The notes: generated by a model not told the origin, from the sequence alone. Positions 27,101-35,857 are shown, numbered from the stretch's first letter. The stretch is 64,000 nt of DNA from Paracidovorax wautersii (GCF_900113035.1 NZ_FONX01000002.1:62001-126000), one strand, 5' to 3'. Made by a program: numbers and translations.

Positions 27101-29029
27101 CAGGAACAGGTCCGGCATCGCCATGCGCATCAGCTCGGCTTCGGAATAGCCGTGCAGCTGCACCATGGCCCGGTTCACGGCCAGGATGCGCAGGCTGTCG
27201 CATTCATAGACCCACATCGGCTGCGGGTGGTCGGCGAAGAGCGACCGGTACTGCGCCTCTGACGCGCGCAGGCGCGCCTCGATGTCGCGCAGCTGCAGCG
27301 TCGCTCCCAGCGAATCGGCCAGCGTCTGCAGGTGCACCGCCTGGCGCGGGGTGAAGGCGCCGCCCACGCTCTGCAGCACGCGCAGCCGGCCGGTGAGTGT
27401 GCGGCCCGCGTTCAGCGGCACCGCCAGGAAATGCATGCCGTCTTCCGCGTCGTTCTTGGCCGGGGTGGCCTGGCCGACCAGCGGGCCCAGGCCGGACTGG
27501 CTGGCCTGCGCCCGTGCCCGCACGCGCATCTGGCCGTCCTCGGCCAGCTCTAGCACGGCGGCATCGGCCTGGGTCAGCACCAGGGCGGCGTCCACCGCCA
27601 GCTGCAGCATCTGGGCCTCCGGCAGATTCGCCGAAGTCAGGCGCTGCTGTTCGCGCACCATTTCGGCCTGGGCGCGCGCGTCCTGCTCGGCCTGCAGTGC
27701 GGCTTCCTTCTGCGCGCTGACGTCGGCCATGCCGCCCACCATGCGCACGGCGCGTCCCTTGGCGTCGCGGATGATGAAGCCCCGATCGCTCACCCAGGCA
27801 TAGCTGCCGTCGAAGCGGCGGAAGCGGTATTCGGCGCTCCACGAATCGCCCTGGCCTTCCAGCACGGTGCGGATGCTGCCCATCACCCAGGGGCAGTCGT
27901 CGGGGTGCAGGCGCTGCGTCCACGATGTGCTGTCGGGCGGCAGCAGGTGGCGCGGCACACCGAACAGCTTTTCCATGCCCTCGTTCCACCAGACCGCGTC
28001 GCTCTGCATGTCCCAGTCCCAGACGGCGTCGGTGGTGGCATGGGCCACCAGCCTGAAGCGCTCGTCGCTGGCGGCGCGCGCGGCCTGCGCCGCATGGCTG
28101 TCGCTCACGTCGAGGAAGGTGCCATGCACGCGCACGATGCGGCCCTCGCCGTCGCGCACGGCGTGGGCCACCATCCGCAAGCGATAGCGCCGGCTGTCGG
28201 GCATGCAGACCGGAACCTGCATGTCCATGGGCGTGCCTTCGCTGGCGCAGCGCTCGAAAGCGGCTTCGACCTGTTCGCGGATGCCGGGCGGATAGAGATT
28301 GAAACTGTCTTCCACGGGCAGCGTCTGCTGCTCGAGCTCGAAGGTGGACGCCAGTTCCGGCGACCAGGTGAGCACGCGGCTGGGCAGTTCCACCTGCCAG
28401 CTGCCTGCGCGCGCCAGCAGGCTCAGGTCGCGCAGCACGCTGCCCTGCATCTGCAGCTGCGCTGCCAGCCCGTCGCGCTCCAGCGCCAGCCGGGCGGCCG
28501 CATTGCGGGCGCGGCGCAGCTCCAGCTGCGCCGTCACCTGCCGGGCGACGATCTGCAGCGCCTCTTGCTGCGGCGGCTGAAGATCCCGCACCAGGGTGTC
28601 CATGGCGGTGACGGCGCCCAGCACCGTCACGCCGTCGGCCGCGAACAGCGGAACGCAGGCCACGGCACGCACCCGGTAGGGCGCCTGCACCAGGGCGTGC
28701 GTGCGCAGGAGCGCATGCACGCTGGCGTCCGGCACCACCACGATGGATTCCTGGGCGGAAGCGCCGGCCTCGTGCGCCAGCGCGAAGAAAGGCGAGGCGC
28801 CGTCGAGCGCGCGGCGCGGCAGGCCGCAGGCGGCCTTGCACCATTCGCGCGGGGCACCGGCGGTGCCGTCCGTGTCCAGGAAGCCGATGGCGGCCATCGG
28901 CATGCCGCACAGCCGCGCCGCCAGCCGGGCCAGCTGGTCGAAAAGCGCCTCTTCAGCGGCGTCGGGAAGCCCGTGGTCCAGCGGCAGCTCGGGCCGCGCA
29001 TCGTGCGCGGTGGCGGGCGGCGCGCTCAC
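24194..29029 (-). CDS. Multi-sensor diguanylate cyclase/phosphodiesterase (GAF/PAS-GGDEF-EAL)
   Basis: A 1611-residue soluble signalling protein with no signal peptide or membrane segment. Order by inspection: GAF (~20-185), PAS (~210-320), PAS (~330-450), GAF (~470-580), PAS (~590-710), GAF (~725-880), GAF (~900-1060), PAS (~1070-1190), GGDEF (~1200-1360) and EAL (~1370-1611). The cyclase motif is intact (ARLGGDEFVV), as are FIDLDNFKTLND and the phosphodiesterase motif EALLRW with DDFGTGYSSLSYL. It should both make and break c-di-GMP in response to several cytosolic cues. A single-gene unit that transcribes toward the putative origin. Confidence 0.93.
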   Translation of the reverse strand: MSAPPATAHDARPELPLDHGLPDAAEEALFDQLARLAARLCGMPMAAIGFLDTDGTAGAPREWCKAACGLPRRALDGASPFFALAHEAGASAQESIVVVPDASVHALLRTHALVQAPYRVRAVACVPLFAADGVTVLGAVTAMDTLVRDLQPPQQEALQIVARQVTAQLELRRARNAAARLALERDGLAAQLQMQGSVLRDLSLLARAGSWQVELPSRVLTWSPELASTFELEQQTLPVEDSFNLYPPGIREQVEAAFERCASEGTPMDMQVPVCMPDSRRYRLRMVAHAVRDGEGRIVRVHGTFLDVSDSHAAQAARAASDERFRLVAHATTDAVWDWDMQSDAVWWNEGMEKLFGVPRHLLPPDSTSWTQRLHPDDCPWVMGSIRTVLEGQGDSWSAEYRFRRFDGSYAWVSDRGFIIRDAKGRAVRMVGGMADVSAQKEAALQAEQDARAQAEMVREQQRLTSANLPEAQMLQLAVDAALVLTQADAAVLELAEDGQMRVRARAQASQSGLGPLVGQATPAKNDAEDGMHFLAVPLNAGRTLTGRLRVLQSVGGAFTPRQAVHLQTLADSLGATLQLRDIEARLRASEAQYRSLFADHPQPMWVYECDSLRILAVNRAMVQLHGYSEAELMRMAMPDLFLPEERDRLAAVLRDMTHDGRPEPLRQRHVRRDGTVIDMEMYSGSTRFNGVAACQVLGNDVTERVRTERELARVGRAQRLLGECNEILVRATSEAELLHAVCRVAVDIGGYRLGWVGMARDDPGKSIDIVAHAGHGEHFLETLHLSWSADHPGGQGPAGQCVRSGRTAIVHDVRKATGFAHVLDRMQAHGLRAAICLPLCDTQRTFGLLYLYASELVHLSPEEAHLLESLANDVAFGIKSLRARTEQQHLQAMVLKVASAVSAGIGAEFFQQLVVNMSDVLGAPLAGVARLLPVPAGETPRASTMAWMLDGALRPPLEYDLANMPSEQLLTQRHVLVPEQVSQRFAYCTQCAELGMEGYVGHQLSDSEGRPVGLIFVAFREPLTRPDFMLHTMQIFAARASAEMQRQIADSRIRQQASLLDKARDAIIVRDLNHRITFWNQGAEHMYGWTRQEAMGRSIAELLYRDPEAFHYATQATLDHGEWTGEILQYDRQGTPLEVEGRWTLVRADDGTPESVLALNTDIRQRKATEREIQRLAFYDPLTGLPNRMLLMDRIGQALTKAQRQRQGGALLFIDLDNFKTLNDTLGHDKGDLLLQQVAKRLNTCVRSVDTVARLGGDEFVVMIEELSNETEALARHARSVGEKVLTVLSAPYALAGYQYRSTPSIGIAPFDDAPTSVGELLKQADLAMYQAKTAGRNTLRFFDPGMQAVVSARALLEADLRAALSQDEFTLHYQPQVDHHGHIVGLEALLRWSQPQRGMVSPGEFIPLAEETGLILPLGRWVLHTACKLLASWRDEPDLAHLTMAVNVSSRQFRHASFVDDVARVLAITGAPSAQLKLELTETLLVEDMETTIATMTALRAYGVRFSLDDFGTGYSSLSYLKRMPLDQLKIDQSFVADLLTDPNDAAIVDTIIALSRSLGLQVIAEGVETADQRERLAQAGCRYYQGYLFSRPLSMEALDRLLHPHQAR

Positions 29030-29247
29030 GCTCAGCGCCTCGGCACACTGGCATCCACCAGCAGGAAAGAACGTCCCACATCACCGCACCCGCCCGGGAG
29101 CTGCCCGCTCCGGCCGTGCTCCGAGGCCCTGCCCGCGCGGCCGGCAACCTGTGCAAAGAAAGAGATGAACATGGGAGGGATTGTTAAGAAAGGTTTTCTT
29201 CTGGACCGTTTCTCATGCTACACCGGCCGCCCGCATTCATGTTGTTA

Positions 29248-29264
29248 GCTATCGGTTCAATAGC
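29248..29264. repeat. GCTAT...ATAGC hairpin repeat
   Basis: GCTAT-N7-ATAGC in the 276-base gap upstream of the multi-sensor gene; related to the elements at 35846, 47201 and 56948. Confidence 0.5.
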
Positions 29265-29305
29265 ATGCTTTGTTTGTAGGACAAGGGCTAGCGCGGGATG
29301 GCGTC

Positions 29306-30415
29306 CTACGCTTTGGGCCGTTCACGGCGTGTGCGCACGGCGGCGGCGAGCTGCTGCAGCACCGGCACGGTCTGCTCCAGGCTGATGCAGGCGTCGGTCA
29401 CCGACACGCCGTGCGCCAGCGGCTGGCCGGGCACGATGTCCTGGCGGCCTTCCTGCAGGTGGCTTTCGATCATCAGGCCGGTGATGCGCGCATCGCCGGC
29501 GGCGATCTGCTCGGCCACGTTGGCGGCCACCTCGATCTGGCGGCGGTGCTGCTTGCTGCTGTTGGCGTGCGACACGTCGATCATCACCTGCTCGCGCAGG
29601 CCGGCCGAGCGCAGCAGGTCGCAGGCGGCCTGCACGTCGCCCGCGCCGTAGTTGGGGTATTTGCCGCCGCGCAGGATCACGTGGCAGTCGTTGTTGCCAC
29701 GCGTCTCGAAGATCGCGGCCTGGCCCATCTTGGTCATGCCCATGAAGGCGTGGGGCGCCTGCGCGGCGAGGATGGCGTCGCTCGCCACCTTCACGCCGCC
29801 GTCGGTGCCGTTCTTGAAGCCCACCGGGCACGACAGGCCGCTGGCCAGCTGGCGGTGGCTCTGGCTCTCGGTGGTGCGCGCGCCGATGGCGCCCCAGCTC
29901 ACCAGGTCGCTGATGAACTGCGGCGAGAGCAGGTCGAGGAATTCGGTGCCCACCGGCAGGCCCAGCGACAGCACGTCCAGCAGCAGGGCGCGGGCCATCT
30001 CCAGCCCTTCGTTGATGGCGAAGCTGCCGTCCATGCGCGGGTCGTTGATGTAGCCCTTCCAGCCCACGGTGGTGCGGGGCTTCTCGAAATAGACGCGCAT
30101 CACGACCAGCAGCTCGCTCTGGAGCGCATCGGCCTGCACCTTGAGCTCGCGCGCATATTCCATGGCCTGTGCATGGTCGTGGATGGAGCAGGGGCCGACC
30201 ACCACCACCAGGCGGTCGTCGTCGCCGTGCAGCACGCGGGAGATGGCGGCGCGGCTGGATTCGACCAGCGCCTGCGCGGCATCGGGCGCAGGCAGCCATT
30301 CCTGCAGCAGCGCGGGCGTGAGCAGCGGGCGCACCGCGCCGATGCGCGTGTCGTCGATGCGGGTGGTGTCGTGGGTGGAAAGGGGCTTGGCGGGGCGGTG
30401 GGCGTGGGTCGTCAT
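29306..30415 (-). CDS. 3-deoxy-7-phosphoheptulonate synthase, class I (AroF/AroG type)
   Basis: A 369-residue cytosolic enzyme condensing phosphoenolpyruvate and erythrose 4-phosphate, the first step of the shikimate pathway. Hallmarks include VVVVGPCSIHDHAQAMEYA, MRVYFEKPRTTVGWKGYINDP, GARTTESQSHRQLASGLS, VGFKNGTDGG and the metal-binding IDVSHANSSKQH and GLMIESHLQEG. The length and the feedback-type N-terminal extension are those of the AroFGH class; which aromatic amino acid inhibits it cannot be told. It stands alone, 46 bases downstream of the NlpC/P60 gene. Confidence 0.95.
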   Translation of the reverse strand: MTTHAHRPAKPLSTHDTTRIDDTRIGAVRPLLTPALLQEWLPAPDAAQALVESSRAAISRVLHGDDDRLVVVVGPCSIHDHAQAMEYARELKVQADALQSELLVVMRVYFEKPRTTVGWKGYINDPRMDGSFAINEGLEMARALLLDVLSLGLPVGTEFLDLLSPQFISDLVSWGAIGARTTESQSHRQLASGLSCPVGFKNGTDGGVKVASDAILAAQAPHAFMGMTKMGQAAIFETRGNNDCHVILRGGKYPNYGAGDVQAACDLLRSAGLREQVMIDVSHANSSKQHRRQIEVAANVAEQIAAGDARITGLMIESHLQEGRQDIVPGQPLAHGVSVTDACISLEQTVPVLQQLAAAVRTRRERPKA

Positions 30416-30461
30416 AACCCGCGATTGTCGCGCGCCCCGCTTGGCGGGGGCCTGCCGGGCG

Positions 30462-30971
30462 TCAAGGCCGGCGGAACGCCGTGGGCTGGCGGGCCCAGTA
30501 GCCGGAGGTCAGCCGGTCCAGCCGCACCGTGCCGCCGGTGGAGGGCGCATGCACGAAGCGGCCCTCGCCCACATAGATGCCGGCATGCGTGGGCCGGCCG
30601 TAGCCGAACACCACCAGGTCGCCGGTGCGCAGCTCGTCGCTATCCACAGGCTCGCCGAATTCGCTGAGCTGCGCCACCGTGCGCGGCGGCGCCACACCGG
30701 CGCGGCTCATGTAGACGTAGCCGATCAGGCCGCTGCAGTCGAAGCCGCCGTCGGGCGTGTTGCCGCCGTAGCGGTAGGGCGTGCCCACCAGGCCCAGGGC
30801 GTGGATGGCGATGTCGCTGGACTGCTCGGGCGTGAGGCGCGAATAGACGATGCGGCGCGGAGCACGCCGGGGCGGCGCGGAGCTGCAGCCGGCCAGCAGC
30901 AGAGGAATGGGCGCTGCCGCCAGCAGGGCGGAACGCAGGAGGACCACACGGCGGGAGGCGGCGTCATGCAT
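30462..30971 (-). CDS. NlpC/P60 cell-wall peptidase lipoprotein
   Basis: A 169-residue predicted lipoprotein with a lipobox LAGC (lipidated Cys29). A C40-family cysteine peptidase domain (~50-160) follows, with catalytic Cys79 in GGFDCSGLIGYVY, His129 in RPTHAGIYVG and a third polar residue, His141. Enzymes of this family (Spr/MepS-like) cleave peptide cross-links in peptidoglycan from the periplasmic face. The gene starts about 165 bases downstream of leuA's stop. A variant DnaA box (CTATCCACA) overlaps the codons for P-V-D-S. Confidence 0.9.
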   Translation of the reverse strand: MHDAASRRVVLLRSALLAAAPIPLLLAGCSSAPPRRAPRRIVYSRLTPEQSSDIAIHALGLVGTPYRYGGNTPDGGFDCSGLIGYVYMSRAGVAPPRTVAQLSEFGEPVDSDELRTGDLVVFGYGRPTHAGIYVGEGRFVHAPSTGGTVRLDRLTSGYWARQPTAFRRP

Positions 30972-31138
30972 GGTCCGTGAGGGTAACGGATGCAGGCGTC
31001 GGTCCGCTCTTCGCGGGGGGCTGCCGCACGGAGTGCAGGGTCATCGCCGGATGGGCGGAGTCTGCGCTCCGGCCGCGCCCGCGGCTCGTGGCCGCGGGGC
31101 ATGCAGGCAGGTGCCGGGGTGGTGCGTGGGGACGTGGA

Positions 31139-32824
31139 TCAGGCAGTGGCCGCTGCCGCTGCAGCCTTGTTGCGGGCGATGAGACGGTTGGCCGCGCTCA
31201 CCACCGCCTGCACCGAGGCCGTGACGATGTTGTGGTGCAGACCCACGCCGAAAGTCGCGCCGGGCTGGCCGTCGAGGCCGGCTTCCACCAAGGCCAGCGC
31301 CTGTGCGTCGGCACCCGCGCCGGTGGCGCGCTCTTCGTAGCCATGCACGCGCAGCGGCAGGCCGAGTGCATCGACGGCTGCATCGATGGGGCCGTTGCCC
31401 TGGCCCTGCAGGGTCTGGCGCGTGCCGTCGATGGTCACGTCGATCTCGATGCTCTGGCCGTCTTCGGTGAGACGGTGCGCGTGGTAGTGCACGGCGCCGT
31501 CAACGTCCTGGGGCGTGCGCAGGTAGGTGGCCTGGAAGAGTTCCCAGAGCGCCGCGCCGGTCATCTCGCCGTCGCTCGTGTCGGTGTGGCGCTGCACCAC
31601 GGCGCTGAATTCCACCTGCATGCGGCGCGGCATCACCACGCCGCGCTCGCGCTCCATCAGGAAGGCGATGCCGCCCTTGCCCGACTGGCTGTTCACGCGG
31701 ATCACGCTGTCGTAGGTGCGGCCCAGGTCGGCGGGGTCGATGGGCAGGTAGGGGATCTCCCAGAGCCCGTCCGCCTCGTGCGCGGCGAAGCCCTTCTTGA
31801 TCGCGTCCTGGTGCGAGCCCGAGAACGAGGTGAACACCAGATCGCCCACATACGGGTGGCGCGGGTGGATCGGCAGCCCGGTGCATTCCTCGGCCACGCG
31901 GGCGATGGCGTTGATGTCGGAGAAATCCAGGCCCGGGTGGACGCCCTGGGTGTAGAGGTTGAGCGCCACCGTCACCACGTCGAGGTTGCCGCAGCGCTCG
32001 CCGTTGCCGAAGAGGCAGCCTTCCACGCGCTGCGCGCCGGCCATCATCGCCAGCTCGGCCGCCGCCACGCCCGTGCCGCGGTCGTTGTGCGGGTGCACGG
32101 AGAGCACGACGTGCTCGCGCGGGCTCAGGTGCCGGTGCATCCACTCGATCTGGTCGGCGAACACGTTGGGCGTGGCGTTCTCCACCGTGGTGGGCAGGTT
32201 GATGATGATCTCGCGCCCCGGGCCCGTGCCCCAGGCGGCGATCGCCGTCTGGCAGGCCTTGAGCGAGACGTCGAGCTCGGTCGCGCTGAAGCATTCGGGC
32301 GAGTACTGCAGCGTCCAGCGCGTTTCGGGGCGCGCGTCGGTCAGGCGCTTCAGGTGCGAGACGTGCTCGGTGATGAAGGCCATCACCTGGGTCACGTTCA
32401 TGCCGAACACCACGCGGCGCCAGACCGGGGCGGTGGCGTTGTAGAGGTGGACGATGGCGCGCGGCGCGCCCTTGACGGCTTCGACCGTGCGCTCGATCAG
32501 GTCGCTGCGCGACTGCGTCATGACCATGATGGTCACGTCGTCGGGGATCAGGTCCTCATCGATCAGGCGGCGCACGAAGTCGAAGTCGGTCTGCGAGGCG
32601 GCGGGAAAGCCCACCTCGATCTCCTTGAAGCCGATGCGCACCAGCTCCAGGAAGAGCTTCATCTTGCGCTCGCCGTTCATGGGCTCGAAGAGCGCCTGGT
32701 TGCCGTCGCGCAGGTCTGTGGATAACCAGATCGGGGCGCGCGTGAGGGTCTTGGACGGCCAGGTGCGGTCGTTCAAGGCGATGGGGGCGAATGCCTGGTA
32801 CTTGGTGGAGGGCTGGGCGATCAT
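31139..32824 (-). CDS. leuA: 2-isopropylmalate synthase (LeuA, long form)
   Basis: A 561-residue enzyme condensing acetyl-CoA with 2-oxoisovalerate, the committed step of leucine synthesis. The catalytic TIM barrel has LSTDLRDGNQA near residue 35, GFKEIEVGFPAASQTDFDF, and the metal-binding HPHNDRGTG near 240. A C-terminal regulatory domain (~430-561) is expected to bind leucine. It belongs to the long LeuA2 branch. A 28-codon leucine-rich reading frame lies about 170 bases upstream and may be an attenuator leader. A DnaA box spans the codons TTA TCC ACA in the conserved W-L-S-T-D-L-R-D motif. Confidence 0.95.
   Translation of the reverse strand: MIAQPSTKYQAFAPIALNDRTWPSKTLTRAPIWLSTDLRDGNQALFEPMNGERKMKLFLELVRIGFKEIEVGFPAASQTDFDFVRRLIDEDLIPDDVTIMVMTQSRSDLIERTVEAVKGAPRAIVHLYNATAPVWRRVVFGMNVTQVMAFITEHVSHLKRLTDARPETRWTLQYSPECFSATELDVSLKACQTAIAAWGTGPGREIIINLPTTVENATPNVFADQIEWMHRHLSPREHVVLSVHPHNDRGTGVAAAELAMMAGAQRVEGCLFGNGERCGNLDVVTVALNLYTQGVHPGLDFSDINAIARVAEECTGLPIHPRHPYVGDLVFTSFSGSHQDAIKKGFAAHEADGLWEIPYLPIDPADLGRTYDSVIRVNSQSGKGGIAFLMERERGVVMPRRMQVEFSAVVQRHTDTSDGEMTGAALWELFQATYLRTPQDVDGAVHYHAHRLTEDGQSIEIDVTIDGTRQTLQGQGNGPIDAAVDALGLPLRVHGYEERATGAGADAQALALVEAGLDGQPGATFGVGLHHNIVTASVQAVVSAANRLIARNKAAAAAATA
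32717..32726 (-). promoter_or_regulatory. Dispersed DnaA box inside leuA
   Basis: TGTGGATAAC on the given strand; the coding strand reads TGG TTA TCC ACA GAC, giving a TTA leucine codon inside the conserved catalytic motif. Confidence 0.65.
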
Positions 32825-32847
32825 GATGGGCTCCGCGAATCGTTGAG

Positions 32848-32875
32848 GCCGGCGGCGACTTGTGGCTGCGCCGGC
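32848..32875 (-). other. Hairpin in leuA 5' leader
   Basis: Seven-base arms GCCGGCG / CGCCGGC, 24 bases upstream of the leuA ATG. A second, tighter hairpin, CCTCCACA-gg-TGTGGAGG, lies at 32927-32944. Both fall between the putative leader peptide and leuA, where attenuator structures would sit. Confidence 0.4.
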
Positions 32876-32991
32876 GGGTTCCGAAAAATCACTGGGGACT
32901 GAAACGATGCGACGACTCCCTGCAGCCCTCCACAGGTGTGGAGGCTGGTTCGCGGGCCGGGGTCAGGGGAGAAGTCGGTGTTGCGCTGGAA

Positions 32992-33078
32992 TCAGGCAAC
33001 GAAAGAGGCGAACGCAGGCAGACCCCGGCCGAGCACTAGGCTTAGCGATAGGGTGGACAGGACCTGGCGGCGTTGCAT
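32992..33078 (-). CDS. Putative leucine leader peptide (attenuator) for leuA
   Basis: A 28-codon frame from ATG at 33078 to TGA at 32992. It encodes six leucines in a short stretch (VLSTLSLSLVL, then G-R-G-L), and three of them use CTA, a very rare codon in this genome. The E. coli leuL leader likewise relies on consecutive CUA codons to sense leucyl-tRNA shortage. About 165 bases with hairpins separate it from leuA. The N-terminal MQRRQ and hydrophobic core could alternatively be read as a tiny signal-like peptide. No clear intrinsic terminator was found, so the mechanism remains inference. Confidence 0.5.
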   Translation of the reverse strand: MQRRQVLSTLSLSLVLGRGLPAFASFVA

Positions 33079-33132
33079 GGGAAAGATCGTAGCACAGGGC
33101 TGCGCAAAGCGCAGTGGGGTTGGACGGGGGGC

Positions 33133-35601
33133 TCAGGCCGCGGCGCCGTGCGCCGAGAACGACTGGCCCATGCGCCGGTAGAGCGGGAACCACGCGAACA
33201 GGTAGAGCACGACCAGCAGCGCGGCCGCTGCCAGCACCAGGCTTTCGGGCGTGTGGAAGACGAAGCGCCAGGCCCAGTACAGCTCGGCGAAACCCATCAG
33301 GACCAGCGTGCCGAGGCCGGCCAGGGGCCCCGCCTCGTTCCAGGCGGTCAGCGCCACGCTGACGTGGCAGGCCAGCGCGACCACGCTCAGCACGAAATGC
33401 ACCATCAGCGCCAGGTCGGGCGGCTGGTGCTGCGGCTTGCGGGATTGCGATGTCTGCGGCCGTGGCGCCGCTGGGCTGCGCGGTGCGTTTTGCTCGGGCG
33501 GCTTTCTGGCGCTGGTGGCGGTGGCCGTGCTGCTTGCGCCCGCTGCATTCACGGTGGGCGTCAGCGGCGGCAGCACGACGTGGAAGACCGGCACGCGCGG
33601 CGCCGCCGTTTCTTCCCGTGGCAGTGACAGTGGCGGTGGCAGGGGTTGCGGCGCGGGCCGCGCGGCCTGGGGCGCTGCCTCCGCTTCGCGGGCCGTGGCC
33701 GGCACCGGCCGCAACGTCGCCGCGCGCGCGGCCTGGGCCGCACGCAGCGCGTTCCGGTCGGGTGCGGCCATCAGCCAGAGTTCCCACCAGGCCTCGCCTT
33801 CTTCCGTGGGGCTGGCCTCGCTGCGGCGGGCATGGAGGCTCAGCCACAGCGCGGTGGCGCCTTCGGGCCGCTCGGCGTCATCGCCCGGCAGGGCCTGCGA
33901 TGGCGGCACGGCCCAGGCGAGCAGGTCTTCGCCCGCGCCGCAGTCCGCAGGCGCGGCGTGGTCGGGGTGCTGGTCCGGCGTGCCGTGGCGTTGGCCCAGG
34001 CGCTGCGCCAGCACGCGCCGGCCTTCGCGCAGCAGGCGTTCGCGTTCGGGCACGAGGAAGGCGTAGGCGGCCTGATGGGCTTCGCTCAGCGTGGCGCGCA
34101 GCACGCAGCGGCTCACGGTGGTGGCCTGGCGGTCGGCCTCTTCGGTGGCCGAGGCGGGGGGCTGGCCGGCGGCCAGCGCATGCAGGCGCTGCTCCGCCGT
34201 GGCGGCCAGCGTGTGGGCCAGCACGCCGATCTGGTCGGCGCTGGCCAGCGATTGCAGATGGTCCACCAGCGGGGCATGGAAGAAGGGGCGCGGCGGCCAG
34301 CAGGCCTCGCGCGGCGCGCTGTGCCAGAGCGGCCGGCCGTCGGCATCGAGCAGCGCGGCCTGCTGGCCGTCGTAGTGCGCGCGCCAGACGGAGGTGCCCT
34401 CGCCGTCGATCCAGGCCAGCTGGCCATCGGTGGTGTGGAACGGCACCAGGGCCGTGCCCGGCTGCAGCGGCGCGAGCCAGCCGTCGGCGCCGGTCAGCGG
34501 CTCCAGCACGTCGCCGGGCGCGGGCACGAATCTGCCGTCGGCATGCAGCAGGCCCCAGGCGCCGCGTGCCGGGCCGGGTGCGACCAGGCCCATGCCGCGT
34601 TCGCTGGCTTCCACCTGCAGCGCCGCCGATGCGCGCCGCACCACGGCCATGCAGCCGGCGCGGCGGAAGTCGGTGCCGTAGCTCCAGGGCGGGCTCAGTG
34701 CGGCAATGGCGGCCGATGCGTCGGCCGTGGCCGGGCCGGGAGCGGCGAGGTAGCGGACGCTGCCGTCCTCTTCGCTGTGGTCGGCCACGCGGCCGCAGGC
34801 CATCTGTGGGGAAAGGTAGGCCCCGCCGCGCAGCGCGACGCGGCCTTGCGTGTCGAGGTAGCCGTGGCCGTCCTGCCATTCGTCGGCTTCGGCGAAGAAG
34901 GCCAGGCCGTCGTCGTTGAAGGCGTCGATGCGCGGATAGCGCGGTGGCAGCACCCAGGCGCCTTCGGCGTCCAGCAGGCCGTAGGTATGGCCGTCGATCG
35001 AGGCCACGGCCACCGGCTGCTCCGCGAAATCCCGCGCCCGCTGCAGCTGCGGCGCGATCGCCCAGTGCCCGGTGCGATCGACATAGCCGAAGGCGCCGTG
35101 GCTGCGCGCGCGCGCCAGCCCGCAGGCGGCGAAGGCGCCCAGGTCTTCGAAGGCGCCATCGGATGCGAAGTCGCCGCCATGGCGCAGGATGCGCCAGGTG
35201 TCCGGCGCGGTCTGCACGGCGGCCACGCCGCCGCGCATGGGCCGGGCGGCGGAGAAGAAGGGGGCGATGGTCACGCGGCCGGACAGATCCAGAAAGCCCC
35301 AGCGGCCCTGGTCGCAAAAGCGCGCCACGCCGTCGGCCGAGAAGCTGCGGGCATCGTCCAGCGTGGCGGGAACCCGCCAGGCGCCCTGGCCGTCGAGATA
35401 TCCCCAGCGCCCGTCACCGGCCTGGGCGGCACCGACCCAGCCGCCCGCGCCGTCGGGCACGAAGCCCAGCACCTGGCGCAGGCCGCCCGCCGGCTCGATG
35501 GCGCGCCCGTCTTCCTGCACGATCAGCAGGGCATGCGCCTGGTCGTCGGCTTGCAGCGGAACGCGCGCCAGCCTGGGCGGTGCATGCGATGGATCGGTCA
35601 T
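33133..35601 (-). CDS. WG-repeat protein with C-terminal membrane anchor
   Basis: An 822-residue protein. The N-terminal ~330 residues contain WG (Trp-Gly) beta-hairpin repeats such as GRWGYLDGQGAWRVP, GRWGFLDLSGRVTIAPFF, GAFGYVDRTGHWAIAP and GYLDTQGRVAL; such repeats form a propeller-like binding surface. The middle (~400-700) is an Ala/Arg-rich region of unknown fold with several Trp. The last ~110 residues hold about three transmembrane helices (ALMVHFVLSVVALACHVSVA; LVLMGFAELYWAWRFVF; LVLAAAALLVVLYLFAW). No signal peptide. The role is unknown, and neighbours give no clue. Confidence 0.8.
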   Translation of the reverse strand: MTDPSHAPPRLARVPLQADDQAHALLIVQEDGRAIEPAGGLRQVLGFVPDGAGGWVGAAQAGDGRWGYLDGQGAWRVPATLDDARSFSADGVARFCDQGRWGFLDLSGRVTIAPFFSAARPMRGGVAAVQTAPDTWRILRHGGDFASDGAFEDLGAFAACGLARARSHGAFGYVDRTGHWAIAPQLQRARDFAEQPVAVASIDGHTYGLLDAEGAWVLPPRYPRIDAFNDDGLAFFAEADEWQDGHGYLDTQGRVALRGGAYLSPQMACGRVADHSEEDGSVRYLAAPGPATADASAAIAALSPPWSYGTDFRRAGCMAVVRRASAALQVEASERGMGLVAPGPARGAWGLLHADGRFVPAPGDVLEPLTGADGWLAPLQPGTALVPFHTTDGQLAWIDGEGTSVWRAHYDGQQAALLDADGRPLWHSAPREACWPPRPFFHAPLVDHLQSLASADQIGVLAHTLAATAEQRLHALAAGQPPASATEEADRQATTVSRCVLRATLSEAHQAAYAFLVPERERLLREGRRVLAQRLGQRHGTPDQHPDHAAPADCGAGEDLLAWAVPPSQALPGDDAERPEGATALWLSLHARRSEASPTEEGEAWWELWLMAAPDRNALRAAQAARAATLRPVPATAREAEAAPQAARPAPQPLPPPLSLPREETAAPRVPVFHVVLPPLTPTVNAAGASSTATATSARKPPEQNAPRSPAAPRPQTSQSRKPQHQPPDLALMVHFVLSVVALACHVSVALTAWNEAGPLAGLGTLVLMGFAELYWAWRFVFHTPESLVLAAAALLVVLYLFAWFPLYRRMGQSFSAHGAAA

Positions 35602-35845
35602 GAAGCGTGGGTCCTCCGCAGCGAATCCTAGTCACCGCGGTCGGCGCGGCAGTAACCAATTGCACGGCAGGGCCGGGGTGTGGCATGTACGGCACGCTTC
35701 GGCCGGGCGGGGCTGGGCGATGCGGACTCGATACAGTCTTTGCAGCAGGCACACACCTGCTCGCGGCTTCCTCCGCGATCTGCCTGGGGGCCGGTGCACA
35801 GCGGGCTCTCGCACCCTCGCGGCGCGCTTGGAGCGTGCGCCCTTT

Positions 35846-35857
35846 GCTATCGATAGC
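35846..35857. repeat. GCTATCGATAGC palindrome
   Basis: A perfect 12-base palindrome followed by GTAGCAAGCGGTTTTT, in the 271-base gap between the exonuclease and the WG-repeat gene. It belongs to the GCTATC...ATAGC hairpin family seen elsewhere in the window. Nothing else is seen in this gap. Confidence 0.5.
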
